Shown here: positions 6,179-6,576 of the stretch, piece by piece
Layout: each line of letters starts with the position of its first letter
How positions within the stretch are numbered: position 1 is the stretch's first letter
Source of the DNA: an uncultured Bryobacteraceae bacterium
Lineage (GTDB): Bacteria > Acidobacteriota > Terriglobia > Bryobacterales > Bryobacteraceae
Direction of reading: 5' to 3'
DNA length: 6,576 nt
Assembly (NCBI GenBank): GCA_937921835.1
Contig: CAKZVG010000603.1
Coordinates: 1-6,576 of the forward strand
Notes under the pieces: generated by a model
Told to the model about the DNA's origin: nothing
Seen by the model: only the letters and a program-made list of their open reading frames with translations
The model's database searches: none
Program-made: the position numbers and the translations under genes

Positions 6179-6182
6179 CCGC

Positions 6183-6572
6183 ATGACGAAGTCACAGAAG
6201 ACCCGGTTCAAGAAGGTCCTGGAGGCCAAGCGCGGCGAGCTCCTGCGGGAGATTGGCGAGCGGCGCCAGGGCCTGGCCATCGACACCGCCAGCGACCCGA
6301 TGGACCAGGTGCGCAACCTTGCGGATCGCGATTTCGCCGTACGCGGCGTCGACCGCCTCTGCCGGATGCTCCGCCAGGTCGAGGGCGCGCTGCGGGAACT
6401 GCGCGAAAACACCTACGGCGTTTGCGCCCGCTGCGAAGAGGAAATCCCGCTTAAGCGGCTGGAAGCGGTGCCGTGGTCGCCGTTCTGCGTCTCCTGCCAG
6501 GAGCGTCTCGAACACTCCGCCCAGGGCGGGGAGTGGGAGGACTTCGAGCCTCCCTACGCCCTCGCAAGCTGA
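6183..6572 (+). CDS. Short DksA/TraR family C4-type zinc-finger protein
   Basis: The 129-residue protein is a DksA/TraR-type factor, a family that enters the RNA polymerase secondary channel and, with or without ppGpp, alters initiation. The C4 zinc finger is CxxC-x17-CxxC at C81, C84, C102 and C105, inside YGVCARCEEEIPLKRLEAVPW. Before it are two charged helices (about 3-30 and 47-76) that would form the coiled coil, with the tip DPMDQV at 38-43. The spacing from the tip Asp to the first zinc Cys (44 positions inclusive) equals that in E. coli DksA by my alignment. The protein lacks about 33 N-terminal residues of E. coli DksA and has Val43 where DksA has the important Ala76; both tip Asp residues (38, 41) are kept. 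A short acidic/aromatic tail (EWEDFEPPY) follows the finger. Regulation is unknown; it has its own divergent upstream region. Whether it is a functional DksA equivalent or a paralogue cannot be told. Confidence 0.92.
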   Translation: MTKSQKTRFKKVLEAKRGELLREIGERRQGLAIDTASDPMDQVRNLADRDFAVRGVDRLCRMLRQVEGALRELRENTYGVCARCEEEIPLKRLEAVPWSPFCVSCQERLEHSAQGGEWEDFEPPYALAS

Positions 6573-6576
6573 GCGG

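Larger units (their letters stand above)
6003..6182. other. Divergent intergenic region, Nudix / DksA-like genes
   Basis: This 180-bp non-coding region must carry the promoters of both flanking genes. On the plus strand TAACAT (6145-6150, 4/6 match to TATAAT) is the best -10 candidate for the DksA-like gene, with only a poor -35 partner (TGGCCC, 6122-6127). On the minus strand CACACT lies 6 nt before the Nudix ATG and matches only 3/6. A stretch at 6091-6117 (caatcgcgctgtttctcact and onward) is less GC-rich. No RNA gene is recognised. Confidence 0.3.

Noticed and set aside
1..6576. Mobile element, CRISPR array, defence island or biosynthetic cluster
   Set aside because: No transposase, integrase, terminal repeats, direct-repeat array, toxin-antitoxin pair or biosynthetic enzyme set is visible; the genes are typical chromosomal ones.

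Overview
This is a gene-dense, high-GC bacterial chromosomal segment. Gene content and protein style suggest an Acidobacteriota genome, most likely of the Solibacter/Bryobacter type. The clues are two Gfo/Idh/MocA oxidoreductases of the kind that is multiplied in that group, a small secreted protein beginning with an 'FSGEW...N..KS.FG' motif, and a tiny Trp/Cys-rich protein with a 'MWPINGRYRC..C' core. This assignment is inference from remembered family patterns; no marker gene settles it.

Layout, left to right: the 3' part of a Gfo/Idh/MocA oxidoreductase (+, cut by the window edge); a spacer of about 185 bp; a small putative zinc-binding protein (+, 1148-1405); then on the minus strand rsmD (1420-1956) and recG (1956-4055), which overlap by one base and form an operon transcribed recG to rsmD. 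A 44-bp divergent promoter region (4056-4099) separates recG from a second, apparently exported Gfo/Idh/MocA-like protein (+, 4100-5032). That gene converges, 9 bp apart, on a small secreted beta-rich protein (-, 5042-5503). A COG4119-type Nudix hydrolase (-, 5535-6002) lies upstream of the secreted-protein gene on the same strand. A 180-bp divergent region then leads to a short DksA/TraR-type C4 zinc-finger protein (+, 6183-6572).

Functionally this is a mosaic of housekeeping genes (recG for fork reversal and recombination, rsmD for 16S rRNA G966 methylation, Nudix for nucleotide clean-up, a DksA-like transcription regulator) and lineage-flavoured accessory genes (two oxidoreductases, one secreted protein, one small zinc protein). 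I see no CRISPR array, transposon, integrase, phage gene, tRNA or rRNA, and no evidence of a new defence or biosynthetic system. The points that merit a second look are small: -10-like hexamers placed only 6-10 nt before start codons that lack a Shine-Dalgarno (possible leaderless genes), a Val in place of the key tip Ala of DksA, an oxidoreductase whose signal peptide abuts the Rossmann fold, and a conserved-looking orphan small protein with a possible coupled leader ORF.
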